NCBI GenBank assembly: GCA_947494715.1
Contig: CANLWG010000010.1
Location: 151,175 to 215,174, forward strand
Source of the DNA: an uncultured Flavobacteriaceae bacterium
GTDB taxonomy: Bacteria; Bacteroidota; Bacteroidia; Flavobacteriales; Flavobacteriaceae
Length of the DNA: 64,000 nucleotides
Reading direction: 5' to 3'
The notes beneath the pieces are model-generated. The model did not search any database. It worked only from the letters and a program-made list of their open reading frames with translations, and was not told the origin of the DNA. Numbering within the stretch: the first letter of the stretch is position 1; the number at the start of each line of letters is the position of its first letter. This document shows, piece by piece, positions 17,710 through 26,735 of this stretch. A program made the translations under genes and the position numbers.

Positions 17710-18987
17710 TTATTTTTCAAACTCTAATATGGTCTTGGTAATGATGGCTATGCACTCCAATAATTGTTCTTCGGTCATAACCAATGGAGGTGCAAATCTA
17801 ATGATGTTCCCATGAGTAGGTTTGGCCAAAAGTCCATTCTCTTTTAAGGCCAGGCAAATATTCCACGCCGTGGAACTATCTTCAGTGTCATTTATAACTA
17901 TAGCATTCAGAAGTCCCTTTCCCCGAACCAACCTTACAAGATCGGTCCGCTGTATCAGTTTTTCCATCTCCTTTCTAAAAATAGTGCCCAAATAATGGGC
18001 ATTTTCTGCCAAGCCTTCTTCTTTTACCACCTCCAAAGCGGCAATCGCTACAGCACAGGCCAATGGATTGCCTCCAAATGTGGAACCGTGGTTACCTGGA
18101 CGTATCACGTCCATAATCTCGGTATTGGCCAAAACAGCGGAAACAGGAAATACCCCCCCAGAAAGTGCTTTACCTAAAATCAAAATGTCCGGTTTTACAT
18201 CAGGAGTGCCGCTACATAATTTATCCGGGCAGGAGCAATTACCACAAGTGGCAAGTAACCTTCCCGTACGTGCGATGCCCGTTTGGACCTCATCGGCTAT
18301 AAAAAGTACATTATTTTCCTTGCAAAGGGCATAGGCCTCTTTAATGTAAGCTTCGTCCGGCACATAGACACCTGCTTCTCCTTGTATGGGTTCTACCAAA
18401 AATCCGGCTACATTCCCGTCCTTCAAAACTTCTTGTAACGCATTCAGGTCATTGTAACGTATAGAGATGATTCCCGGGGTATACGGTCCAAAATTTTCCG
18501 TGGCCATCGGGTCATTGGAAGCGGATATAATGGTTATGGTCCTTCCATGAAAATTATTTTGGCAAACTATGATTTTCGCCTTATTTGCATGAATTCCTTT
18601 CTTCTCATAACCCCATTTACGGGCCAATTTAATGGCCGTTTCAACAGCTTCGGCCCCTGTATTCATAGGAAGCACCTTATCAAACCCAAAATACCCTGTA
18701 ACATACTTCTCATACCTGCCGAGCATATCATTGTAGAATGCGCGAGAGGTAAGTGTTAAATTTTCTGCCTGCTCCTTTAGAGCGGATATGATTTTGGGAT
18801 GACAATGCCCTTGGTTTACCGCAGAATAGGCGGAAAGGAAATCAAAATATTTGCGTCCTTCAACGTCCCAAACATATACACCTTCTCCCCTACTTAGAAC
18901 TACGGGCAAGGGATGATAATTCTGCGCTCCATATTTTTGCTCCAATGCAATAGCATCCTTGGAAGTAATACTGCTTATAACCGACAT
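17710..18987 (-). CDS. rocD: Ornithine aminotransferase
   Basis: 425 residues, class III PLP aminotransferase. It shows [34 protein letters not shown], the active-site region [14 protein letters not shown], and the PLP lysine in [20 protein letters not shown]. It converts ornithine and 2-oxoglutarate to glutamate semialdehyde and glutamate, linking arginine breakdown to proline and glutamate. Between GRLLA and DVKPD it has an insertion with four Cys ([11 protein letters not shown]) absent from the textbook enzymes and responsible for part of the extra length. It is cytoplasmic and appears to stand alone. Confidence 0.93.
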   Translation of the reverse strand: MSVISSITSKDAIALEQKYGAQNYHPLPVVLSRGEGVYVWDVEGRKYFDFLSAYSAVNQGHCHPKIISALKEQAENLTLTSRAFYNDMLGRYEKYVTGYFGFDKVLPMNTGAEAVETAIKLARKWGYEKKGIHANKAKIIVCQNNFHGRTITIISASNDPMATENFGPYTPGIISIRYNDLNALQEVLKDGNVAGFLVEPIQGEAGVYVPDEAYIKEAYALCKENNVLFIADEVQTGIARTGRLLATCGNCSCPDKLCSGTPDVKPDILILGKALSGGVFPVSAVLANTEIMDVIRPGNHGSTFGGNPLACAVAIAALEVVKEEGLAENAHYLGTIFRKEMEKLIQRTDLVRLVRGKGLLNAIVINDTEDSSTAWNICLALKENGLLAKPTHGNIIRFAPPLVMTEEQLLECIAIITKTILEFEK

Positions 18988-19091
18988 GATGATAAATACC
19001 TTTAAATGAGACTATAGCAATTCCTTCTTTGGGAGAGAAATCATCCTTTGTAGAAGTGTAAAATTAATAAATATTGCGGACTATTTTCCAA

Positions 19092-19478
19092 TTATTTGTC
19101 CAGCTTATGCGATAATGCCGCTATCTGGAGCTCCAACCGCTTTAATTCCCGTAGCATATCGTTCTTATTCATTTGCATCCAAACAAAAAGTTTCAACATG
19201 CCCATAACGATCATACAAAGGAATCCCGCAGAAGACCATTTGATAAGCGAGTTGGTATCCGTTGTATTGAAAAATTGGACAATACAGTATACGAACAAAG
19301 CAAAAACAATAAGGTGTATAATGTTCATGATGATGGCCAACCATCCTAGTTTACTCTTATAGACCCCGCCCATTTTTCCAAAAAGATCTTGTTCTTCCAA
19401 TTGGTCATAAAATTTGGCTTCTTCCCTATCCAAAGTTTCCTTGATCAGCTCATCGATTTTTTCCTTTTCTGTTTTCAT
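19092..19478 (-). CDS. Membrane protein partner of the ECF sigma factor (DUF6768-like)
   Basis: 128 residues: a charged N-terminal helix (EKIDELIKETLDREEAKFYDQLEEQDLFGKM), two transmembrane helices (IIMNIIHLIVFALFVYCIVQFF and FLCMIVMGMLKLFVWMQM) and a C-terminal coiled coil. The layout resembles DUF6768 proteins that sit beside ECF sigma genes. A regulatory role, perhaps anti-sigma or an effector, is inferred from position only. It is 183 bases downstream of the sigma gene, with two perfect palindromes in the gap. Confidence 0.7.
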   Translation of the reverse strand: MKTEKEKIDELIKETLDREEAKFYDQLEEQDLFGKMGGVYKSKLGWLAIIMNIIHLIVFALFVYCIVQFFNTTDTNSLIKWSSAGFLCMIVMGMLKLFVWMQMNKNDMLRELKRLELQIAALSHKLDK

Positions 19479-19540
19479 ACATTTAAATTTTTGTAATTAA
19501 TTGAAAATAAACTAATTAAAAAATTGAGAACGTATGTAAC

Positions 19541-19599
19541 CCTGCCTGCGGCAGGCAGGCACTACGCTCTCGCATTAAACCTGCCTGCCGGCAGGCAGG
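19541..19599. repeat. Twin palindromes between sigma factor and membrane partner
   Basis: CCTGCCTGCGGCAGGCAGG (19541-19559) and CCTGCCTGCCGGCAGGCAGG (19580-19599) are near-identical perfect palindromes 20 bases apart. In RNA each would fold to a 9-10 bp hairpin. They resemble the inserted unit at 17642-17663, so they belong to a dispersed palindromic repeat family. They lie between two genes of the same strand, so they could affect read-through. Confidence 0.75.
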
Positions 19600-19661
19600 A
19601 ATTCTAAACATTGCCTTTTGTGAAGTAATCATTAAAATTTCTTAATGCTCGTTTCATCTAT

Positions 19662-20195
19662 TTATTTTTTAAGAATCGTTTTTAATTTCTCCCGTGCATG
19701 GAACAACCGCGATTTCACGGTTCCTGTGGAAATTTCGAGAATGGTGCTTATTTCCTTCAGGGAATAATCCTCCGTATAAAATAATCGAAGTACCACCTGT
19801 TGGCCATTTGGCAATAGTTTTATGGCTTTTTCAAGCTGTATCAAATCTGATTCCCTATCCTCTTCTACGTCCAAATTATACTGTGTGTCACGGTAGCCCA
19901 TTAACTTTTCCCTGTCATTTTTGTTACGGCTAAGAAAATCCAATGATTTTCTGGTGACTATTCGCATGGCCCAACTTCCAAAAGCATTGGGGTCTCTAAT
20001 ACTCGTTAACTTTGTAATGATAATGCTCCAGCTATCCTGTACAATGTCCTTGGATGCATCCAGATCATGGGTATACCAATATGAATGTCTACATAATTTG
20101 CTATGGTGCCGCTTTACCAATAATCCAAGGGCCCTTTTATTGCCGGATTGGTATTGCAGTACCAGCAGCGCATCGAATATTTTGTTCGGGTTCAT
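19662..20195 (-). CDS. RNA polymerase sigma factor, ECF subfamily
   Basis: 177 residues with region 2 (LVKRHHSKLCRHSYWYTHDLDASKDIVQDSWSIIITKL) and region 4 HTH (LPNGQQVVLRLFYTEDYSLKEISTILEISTGTVKSRLFHAREKL). It lacks region 1 and has a short linker, as ECF factors do. It would direct RNA polymerase to a dedicated promoter set. The partner gene downstream is a two-helix membrane protein rather than a FecR-like anti-sigma. Confidence 0.92.
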   Translation of the reverse strand: MNPNKIFDALLVLQYQSGNKRALGLLVKRHHSKLCRHSYWYTHDLDASKDIVQDSWSIIITKLTSIRDPNAFGSWAMRIVTRKSLDFLSRNKNDREKLMGYRDTQYNLDVEEDRESDLIQLEKAIKLLPNGQQVVLRLFYTEDYSLKEISTILEISTGTVKSRLFHAREKLKTILKK

Positions 20196-20308
20196 AGTAT
20201 CCCCTTCTATCCCTAAGACACAAAAAAGTCAAAAAGGTTCATTACTTTTTTAACTTTTTTTAATAGTATTCCTTTTAAAGATACCCCTTATAAATACAAT
20301 CCTATTAG

Positions 20309-20316
20309 TACTTTTG
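20309..20316 (+). promoter_or_regulatory. Predicted -7 element immediately before rlmD
   Basis: TACTTTTG matches TAnnTTTG perfectly, and four bases separate it from ATG 20321. The same spacing is seen before the genes at 15418 and 58482. Confidence 0.55.
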
Positions 20317-20320
20317 TCCA

Positions 20321-21736
20321 ATGCGCAAAAAAACTGGTCGTCCCTTTTTTGAGAACGTAGAAGTAATCGATGCCGGTGCCAAAGGCAAAACCATAGGCAA
20401 GGCACCCGATGGAAGGGTCATTTTTTTGACCAATGCCGTTCCCGGGGATATCGTGGACGTACAGACCCTAAAAAAGCGAAAATCCTACTTTGAGGGAGTA
20501 GCGACTAATTTCCATTCCCGTTCAGATAAACGAACGGAACCGGTTTGCCAGCATTTTGGGGTATGTGGGGGCTGTAAATGGCAGCATATGGACTATGTGC
20601 ATCAATTGTATTATAAGCAACGGGAAGTAGAGAATAATTTAAAACGTATAGGACATCTTGAACTTCCCAAAACACAACCAATTCTAGGCTCAAAGAAGTC
20701 ATATTTCTATCGTAATAAAATGGAATTTTCCTTTTCCGATAGCCGTTGGTTGACTTTGGACGAAATTCAATCCAACGCTACAATTTCTGATAAGAATGCA
20801 CTTGGATTTCATATCCCAGGTATGTGGGACAAAATTTTGGACATTAAAAAGTGTCACTTGCAACCCGATCCCTCCAATGCCATTCGCTTGGCGACCAAGG
20901 AATTTGCCGTTAAAAACCAGCTCTCTTTCTTCAATCCCAGAAAACAACATGGGTTATTGCGTACTTTAATGATCCGGACATCCTCAACAGGCGAGGTTAT
21001 GGTGCTCGTCCAGTTTTTTGAAGACGATACGGCAAGGAGAAATCTACTTTTGGATCATTTGAGCACGAGCTTTCCGGAAATCACATCGCTCCTTTATGTT
21101 CTCAACCAAAAGCAAAATGATACTATTTACGATCAGGAAGTGATATGCCATACGGGCCAAGATCATATTGTGGAGGAGATGGAAGGCCTCAGTTTTAAAA
21201 TCGATGCAAAATCATTTTATCAGACGAATTCTGAACAAGCATACGAACTATATAAGGTGGTCAGGGAGTTTGCGGCACTCAAAGGGACGGAATTGGTATA
21301 CGACCTCTATACCGGTACAGGAACCATTGCCCAGTTTGTTGCGAAAAAAGCCAAAAAGGTAATTGGTATTGAAGCAGTTCCTGAAGCTATTGCCAATGCC
21401 AAGGAAAATGCAAAACGCAATGGAATAGGAAATGTTGATTTTTTTGTGGGCGATATGAAAGCAATATTTGATGAAAAATTCATTATCGAAAATGGAAATC
21501 CGGATGTACTCATAACAGATCCCCCACGTGATGGAATGCACAAGGATGTGGTACGACAAATTATGAATATCGCTCCAAAGAAAGTGGTGTATGTAAGTTG
21601 CAACAGTGCTACCCAAGCAAGGGATTTGGAGCTAATGAAAGAAAAATATACGATAACCCGAGTACAACCTGTGGACATGTTCCCCCAGACCCATCATGTG
21701 GAAAATGTTGTACTTTTGGAGAAGCTTGGCCTATGA
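20321..21736 (+). CDS. rlmD: 23S rRNA (uracil-C5)-methyltransferase RlmD-like
   Basis: 471 residues. Domain order: TRAM domain (residues about 10-70, KGKTIGKAPDGRVIFLTNAVPGD), Fe-S cluster Cys in CQHFGVCGGCKWQHM, with a further Cys in IKKCHLQP, then the SAM-dependent methyltransferase fold (YDLYTGTGTIAQFVAKKAKKVIGIE), DPPRDGM, and the catalytic Cys in VYVSCNSAT. It methylates a conserved uridine in 23S rRNA. RlmD, RlmC and TrmA are hard to separate without alignment; the Cys pattern fits RlmD best. Its TGA overlaps the ATG of the next gene (ATGA). Confidence 0.9.
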   Translation: MRKKTGRPFFENVEVIDAGAKGKTIGKAPDGRVIFLTNAVPGDIVDVQTLKKRKSYFEGVATNFHSRSDKRTEPVCQHFGVCGGCKWQHMDYVHQLYYKQREVENNLKRIGHLELPKTQPILGSKKSYFYRNKMEFSFSDSRWLTLDEIQSNATISDKNALGFHIPGMWDKILDIKKCHLQPDPSNAIRLATKEFAVKNQLSFFNPRKQHGLLRTLMIRTSSTGEVMVLVQFFEDDTARRNLLLDHLSTSFPEITSLLYVLNQKQNDTIYDQEVICHTGQDHIVEEMEGLSFKIDAKSFYQTNSEQAYELYKVVREFAALKGTELVYDLYTGTGTIAQFVAKKAKKVIGIEAVPEAIANAKENAKRNGIGNVDFFVGDMKAIFDEKFIIENGNPDVLITDPPRDGMHKDVVRQIMNIAPKKVVYVSCNSATQARDLELMKEKYTITRVQPVDMFPQTHHVENVVLLEKLGL

Positions 21737-22230
21737 AGAAAACCACGGTAGTTTTAATTTTCCTTTTGGGGATTGTCTCCTTTTCTTCCTGTGAAAAGGA
21801 CGATATCTGCGTTGATGGTGATACCCCATTATTAATTGTTCGCTTCTATGACTCCCAGGATATAACGCAAACCAAGGAAGTACCGGGTCTACAGGTAAAC
21901 GGCTTGATCATTGGAACGGATACCTTGGAAATCTTGCCCAACGCCTCCTTGGATTCAATTGTCTTACCGTTACGACCTACCGAAACCAACACATCATTTT
22001 TGATTTCTCAAAAATTGGGTGAAGACGATCCTACCAATTTCGATGTACTTACTTTTTCGTATGAGGTAAAGGAAGAATTTGTTTCCAGAGCATGTGGATT
22101 TGTGGCAAATTATGATGCACTGGAAGGCTCCGCAACCTCAGAAGGAGATGCCTCTTGGATAAATGAAATACAAATAATCACCCCTTTGGTGGAAAATTCA
22201 ACCGCAGCACATGTCAAGATATTTCATTAG
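21733..22230 (+). CDS. Lipoprotein of DUF6452-like type
   Basis: 165 residues from ATG 21733, which overlaps the rlmD stop as ATGA. The signal peptide ends SFSSC (Cys18). The mature part starts EKDDICVDGDTPLLIVRFYD, with a second Cys, and contains a later Cys in VSRACGF; it appears beta-rich. The resemblance to DUF6452 is tentative. It overlaps the next gene by 20 bases, so the pair is translationally coupled. The two proteins probably work together in the envelope. Confidence 0.78.
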   Translation: MKKTTVVLIFLLGIVSFSSCEKDDICVDGDTPLLIVRFYDSQDITQTKEVPGLQVNGLIIGTDTLEILPNASLDSIVLPLRPTETNTSFLISQKLGEDDPTNFDVLTFSYEVKEEFVSRACGFVANYDALEGSATSEGDASWINEIQIITPLVENSTAAHVKIFH

Positions 22231-22999
22231 CCTGTTTCTTTTCCTTGGCTTTGTGACAATGCAGGCGCAAGAGGAACCGATCGATCTTCAACCCAAGGAT
22301 ACCACCGTCTACGAACAGCCTTATGGTATAAGGGTAGGTATAGACCTTAGCCGTCCCATAGTGTCCTCCTTTCAGGATAATTATACCGGTTTTGAGATTG
22401 TCGGAGATTATCGGTTGACCCAAAAATTGTATTTGGCAGCGGAATTGGGCAATGAAAAGAAAACCAGAATAGAAGAATTGGGCGGTATAGATGTACCGAA
22501 CAATGCGGAACTCTATGATTTCACCACCTCGGGAAGCTACTTAAAACTGGGAGTGGATTACAATACCTATGAAAACTGGTATGGCATGAATAATACCATA
22601 TTTGTGGGCGGACGTTATGCAATCAGTAGTTTTAGCCAAACTGTGAACAGCTTTCGTTTCTATGAAAGCAACCGCTATTGGAGTAGAGATCAATTTGCAT
22701 TAGGTTCTACTGAAGCACAAGAATTCAGTGGCCGTACACAGTCCTGGATCGAATTTGTTTTTGGCACCAAAGTAGAGCTCTTTGCCAATATCTATCTAGG
22801 TGGTAGTATTCGCTTGGGCTTTTTGTTTAGTGACCCGAATGTTGAGCCTTTTCCCAATTTATTTATCCCCGGATTTAACAAGGTTACGGAAGGGAGTAAG
22901 TTTGGTGTAGGTTATAACTATTCCATTTCCTATTTGATACCATTGTACAAGAAAGCCAAAAAACCGGAGGAAACGGAAGAACCGGAAACCGAGGAATAA
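22211..22999 (+). CDS. Outer-membrane beta-barrel protein, DUF6048-like
   Basis: 262 residues with a signal peptide (ending VTMQAQ, residue 19). The mature region shows alternating aromatic strands (YGIRVGIDLSRPIV, YLAAELGNEKK, YLKLGVDYNTY, SWIEFVFGTKVEL) typical of an 8- to 10-strand barrel, and ends in a Pro/Glu-rich tail EETEEPETEE. It has no N-terminal TonB plug. It overlaps the DUF6452-like lipoprotein gene by 20 bases, so the two are likely made and used together. Confidence 0.8.
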   Translation: MSRYFISLFLFLGFVTMQAQEEPIDLQPKDTTVYEQPYGIRVGIDLSRPIVSSFQDNYTGFEIVGDYRLTQKLYLAAELGNEKKTRIEELGGIDVPNNAELYDFTTSGSYLKLGVDYNTYENWYGMNNTIFVGGRYAISSFSQTVNSFRFYESNRYWSRDQFALGSTEAQEFSGRTQSWIEFVFGTKVELFANIYLGGSIRLGFLFSDPNVEPFPNLFIPGFNKVTEGSKFGVGYNYSISYLIPLYKKAKKPEETEEPETEE

Positions 23000-23000
23000 T

Positions 23001-23231
23001 TCATAACTCACGCATTCCTTTTATAAAAATCCACTTCATTAATACCTTTTCCCCTTCATCGGTCTGGATGGCCCCAAATTTAGGTGCCAGCACATTGGCA
23101 ATAATCGCAGAGGTTACCGCCAAAAAAATTCGATTGATCGGTAAAAAATACCCCAGAATCAATCGGGCAATAAGGAACAACATTACAAAGGCAATGAAAT
23201 TGAATAGAAGGGCCTTATACTTGGGTCGCAT
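23001..23231 (-). CDS. Small two-helix membrane protein
   Basis: 76 residues with two hydrophobic helices (ALLFNFIAFVMLFLIARLIL and FLAVTSAIIANVLAPKF) and a charged C-terminus. Unknown family. It is convergent with the barrel gene (one base between stops) and 22 bases downstream of the THUMP methyltransferase on the same strand, probably its operon partner. Confidence 0.7.
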   Translation of the reverse strand: MRPKYKALLFNFIAFVMLFLIARLILGYFLPINRIFLAVTSAIIANVLAPKFGAIQTDEGEKVLMKWIFIKGMREL

Positions 23232-23253
23232 GGTTTAGCTAAATTTCAATAAA

Positions 23254-24414
23254 TTATGGGGATTGGTATTTTGCCTTCTTGCTCCCTTCATACATTACAT
23301 ATTTGACCAAACGTGATTCTAAATGACTATTGAATACCTTTATCTTTCGTGAGGGCCGAAGCCCCACATGCTTTAAGGCCTCCAAATTGGAAGTGATGAA
23401 CCAGGCATCCGTACCGGGATACCTTTGCTTTAAGGTGTCCCCAATAGAAGCATAGAATTTTTCCATATCCAAATTCAAACGTTCTCCGTAGGGCGGGTTG
23501 AATACCATATGTAACTTCCCGTCGGTTAACTTTTCCGTATCAAAAAAATTCTTTTGCTCCACAGTTATATATTCGGAAAGATTTGCATTTTCTACATTAT
23601 CATGGGCCTTTCGGACCGCCGAGGGCGCTTTATCATACCCTACGATCTTATGATGAAACTCCCTGGCTTTGTCGAGGCTGGCATCTACAATTTTTTCAAA
23701 AAGAACTTCATCAAAATCGTACCATTTTTCAAAGGCAAAACCCTTACGGTTGATGTTTGCCGGAATGTTACAGGCAATCATTGCCGCTTCGGTTAAAAAA
23801 GTGCCGCTACCACACATGGGGTCCAGGAAATCCGATCGACCATCCCATCCACTTAATAAAAGTAGACCGGCTGCAAGTACTTCATTTATAGGAGCGATAT
23901 TGGTAGCGGTTCTGTAGCCCCTATGGTGAAGGGAATTCCCGGAACTATCCAGGGAAACATTGCAATGGTCATTTTGTATGTGGATGTTTATCCGTATATC
24001 CGGATTCTTAATATCCACATTGGGCCGCTTCCCGTCCAAGGCCCGAAACTTATCCGCAATGGCGTCCTTTACCTTTTGGGAAACGTAGAGGGAATGTGTG
24101 AACGTATCGGAGTGTAAGGTAGTGTCTATGGCGAACGTTGCATCTACGGAAAGATAATCCGACCAGTCCATGGCATAAATCTTTCGATAAAGATCATGGG
24201 CATTGCGAATGGAAAAGGAATATATGGGCTTAACAATTTTTATGGCCGTACGTAGACATAGATTGGCCTTGTACATAAACCCGGTATCCCCTTCAAAGGA
24301 TACGTTCCGTGTACCAATTTTTACATTCCCGGCACCAAGATTCCTCAATTCCTTGGCCAATATCTCCTCAAAACCGAACAAGGTCTTGGCCACCATGGTG
24401 AAGTTGTTGTTCAT
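23254..24414 (-). CDS. THUMP-domain SAM-dependent RNA methyltransferase (RlmL N-half-like)
   Basis: 386 residues. The N-terminal THUMP region (residues about 50-160) is followed by the UPF0020-type methyltransferase fold with DPMCGSGTFLTEAAMIA (SAM loop) and the catalytic NPPYGERL motif for exocyclic amino N-methylation. This is the arrangement of the N-terminal half of E. coli RlmL, which makes m2G2445 in 23S rRNA. The RlmK half is missing, as is common in Bacteroidota and Firmicutes. A TATTTTTG box lies about 23 bases before the start. Confidence 0.9.
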   Translation of the reverse strand: MNNNFTMVAKTLFGFEEILAKELRNLGAGNVKIGTRNVSFEGDTGFMYKANLCLRTAIKIVKPIYSFSIRNAHDLYRKIYAMDWSDYLSVDATFAIDTTLHSDTFTHSLYVSQKVKDAIADKFRALDGKRPNVDIKNPDIRINIHIQNDHCNVSLDSSGNSLHHRGYRTATNIAPINEVLAAGLLLLSGWDGRSDFLDPMCGSGTFLTEAAMIACNIPANINRKGFAFEKWYDFDEVLFEKIVDASLDKAREFHHKIVGYDKAPSAVRKAHDNVENANLSEYITVEQKNFFDTEKLTDGKLHMVFNPPYGERLNLDMEKFYASIGDTLKQRYPGTDAWFITSNLEALKHVGLRPSRKIKVFNSHLESRLVKYVMYEGSKKAKYQSP

Positions 24415-24509
24415 CCCTTATCATCAAATTGTAGCAAAAATACAGTATTTTTGAGCCTTACGGATTTGTGACATCATAAATCCCAAAAACAACCTAACCT
24501 GATCATCCA

Positions 24510-25181
24510 TTGAAATATCTTTTGCTTGTTCTTGCCGTATTGTTAAGTTTTGGTTTTGTAGTTCTTTTTAAACCAAAAAACAAAGCAAATTTTAAGCTAC
24601 TCCTGGCCTTCAGTGGAGCATTTTTATTGGCCTTGACCCTTTTTGAGCTTTTCCCGAAGGCCTATATAAATTCCAATGCAAAAGTCGTTGGGGTTTTCAT
24701 TATGCTGGGCATTCTTTTTCAAATATTTTTGGAGTTTTTTTCCAAGGGCGCAGAGCACGGTCACATCCACATGAATGGGGAAAAGACATATTTTCCTTGG
24801 CTTTTATTCGTTAGCCTCTCCATCCATGCATTTTTGGAAGGTTTCCCGGTCCAGGAAAATGGCACTATTATCTATGGCATATTGGTGCATAAAGTTCCCA
24901 TAGCCATTATTCTTAGCATCTTTCTTTTAGGCTCCAAATTAAAAATGACCTATGCCCTATTGTTTATAAACCTTTTTGCTTTAATGACCCCTTTGGGCAG
25001 CTATTTTGCCACCAACGTTGATCTTATCTCACCCTATTTAAGTTATATTAATGCGGTGGTAATCGGGGTATTTTTGCATATCTCCACGGTAATTCTTTTT
25101 GAGAGTTCGGAGGGACATACCTTTAATATCCGAAAATTGGTAGCCATTGTTTTTGGTATCGTCATAGCGTATATACTATAA
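24510..25181 (+). CDS. ZIP-family metal transporter
   Basis: 223 residues from TTG 24510; no ATG gives the N-terminal helix. Seven or so transmembrane helices. The metal-binding TM4/TM5 motifs are visible as SIHAFLEGFPV (H-x3-E) and HKVPIAIIL. The His-containing loop GAEHGHIHMNGEK is typical of ZIP proteins. It probably imports zinc or iron into the cytoplasm. It is slightly shorter than usual for ZIP proteins. Confidence 0.85.
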   Translation: MKYLLLVLAVLLSFGFVVLFKPKNKANFKLLLAFSGAFLLALTLFELFPKAYINSNAKVVGVFIMLGILFQIFLEFFSKGAEHGHIHMNGEKTYFPWLLFVSLSIHAFLEGFPVQENGTIIYGILVHKVPIAIILSIFLLGSKLKMTYALLFINLFALMTPLGSYFATNVDLISPYLSYINAVVIGVFLHISTVILFESSEGHTFNIRKLVAIVFGIVIAYIL

Positions 25182-25349
25182 ACGATGACTTATTACCTTA
25201 TTGTTTCACAATAACTTCTGCATTTTCCAATATCCAATATATTGAGTACCGTAAAACGTATATTGATTGGGCAACTAAAAGAGAAAGGAATAGGCTTATA
25301 TTCGGCTAAATTCCATGCCCTTAACTTTGAACAGAATCTTATCCAATTA

Positions 25350-26729
25350 TCAATTTTCAGACTGGTTCTCCGAGGCCTTGGAATTCGTATTATGTTGAAG
25401 GTATTTGAACGCAAAAAAAATAGGGATGCCAGCCAGCATTGAAATCAGGGCTATGGATGACTCCTTTGGCCTTTCAAAAAAAGCCAAAATCAAAATCGAA
25501 AGACTTATTACAATATAAAAAACTTGTACCCATGGGTATCCGGGCAGTTTTAGTACCGAATGACCCGATTTCCTCAATTTGAATAGTCCAATTACCGCCA
25601 GGATCGGGAAAATTCCCAAGGCGAAGCCCATATAGGTCAATATTTGATCAAAGGTCCCTGAAAGTACCAGTATTATTGATACCAATGCCTGAGTAAGAAT
25701 CGCCTTGGAAGGGACTTTAAAAACAGGATGTACCCGAGCCAGGAATTTAAAAAAATAGCCATCCTTTGCCATGGCATAATACACCCGTGGTCCTATGATT
25801 ATAAAAGCACTTAAAGAGGAAAAAAGCGCAAAGGAAATCAACAATGAAATTACGGTATCGGTAGAACTGCCGAATAAGTTATTAACGGCCAGCCCACCAA
25901 TAGCGATGACCCCTTTCATATCTACCGGTGAAATGGCGTAGATGAACAATATATTTAACAGCACGTACAATAGCGTAACGATCAAGGTGCCGAAAATCAG
26001 GGATTTGGCCAGATTTTTCCTTGGATTCTTAATCTCCGAACCAACGTATACCGATGCATTCCATCCGCTATAGGCAAACATTATCCACATTAATGATAGA
26101 CCGGCCGTTTTCCAACTTCCAAAATCCGATGTTATCTTTATTTGATCCGTGAAATGGGATAGGTCACCTTTGCCCCATAAAAAGCCAACGATCAGTAAAC
26201 CGACTACCAATGCCACCTTGAATATCGTAAGATAGTTCTGGACTTTGGCTCCAAACTTAATTCCCCTAAGGTGTACGGCTGAGAATAAGAGAATCACAAA
26301 AATGGAAACTAATTTCTTATTGGTATCCATGGAAAGATCCATGGTGGAACCGAGTTGTGGAAATGCCCGAAAAAAATACTCGCTAAAACCGATGGCAGAA
26401 GCGGCAATGGGTGCCGAAAACCCCGCAATGAAAGATGCCCATCCGCTTAAAAAGCCATATAAGGGATGGAACAGCTTGGACAAAAAATTGTATTCTCCTC
26501 CTGCTTGGGGCATGGCCGCCCCCAGTTCCCCATAACTCAGGGCACCACATAGGGCCAAAACGCCGCCGACCACCCAAAGGAGAAGTAGTAGCCGCGGATT
26601 ACCGATATCCCCCATCAACAGGCCTGAGGTCGTAAATATACCGGCCCCGATCATGTTGGCGATTACGATGTTCGTCAATGAAAAAAAACCCAGACTTCGG
26701 TCGAGCTTATCTTTTTCCCTGCTAGCCAA
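25350..26729 (-). CDS. APC-superfamily amino acid permease
   Basis: 459 residues with twelve predicted helices. It starts at TTG 26729, with the N-terminal cytoplasmic tail MASREKDKLDRSLGFF. TM1 contains IVIANMIGAGIFTTSGLL, the G-x-G-I-F motif of the APC unwound helix. It also shows GELGAAMPQAGGEYNFL in the helix 2 region. It resembles the LAT/APA subfamily. Substrate unknown. The start lies 6 bases after the stop of the O-methyltransferase gene on the same strand. Confidence 0.9.
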   Translation of the reverse strand: MASREKDKLDRSLGFFSLTNIVIANMIGAGIFTTSGLLMGDIGNPRLLLLLWVVGGVLALCGALSYGELGAAMPQAGGEYNFLSKLFHPLYGFLSGWASFIAGFSAPIAASAIGFSEYFFRAFPQLGSTMDLSMDTNKKLVSIFVILLFSAVHLRGIKFGAKVQNYLTIFKVALVVGLLIVGFLWGKGDLSHFTDQIKITSDFGSWKTAGLSLMWIMFAYSGWNASVYVGSEIKNPRKNLAKSLIFGTLIVTLLYVLLNILFIYAISPVDMKGVIAIGGLAVNNLFGSSTDTVISLLISFALFSSLSAFIIIGPRVYYAMAKDGYFFKFLARVHPVFKVPSKAILTQALVSIILVLSGTFDQILTYMGFALGIFPILAVIGLFKLRKSGHSVLKLPGYPWVQVFYIVISLSILILAFFERPKESSIALISMLAGIPIFFAFKYLQHNTNSKASENQSEN

Positions 26730-26735
26730 GCGAAT

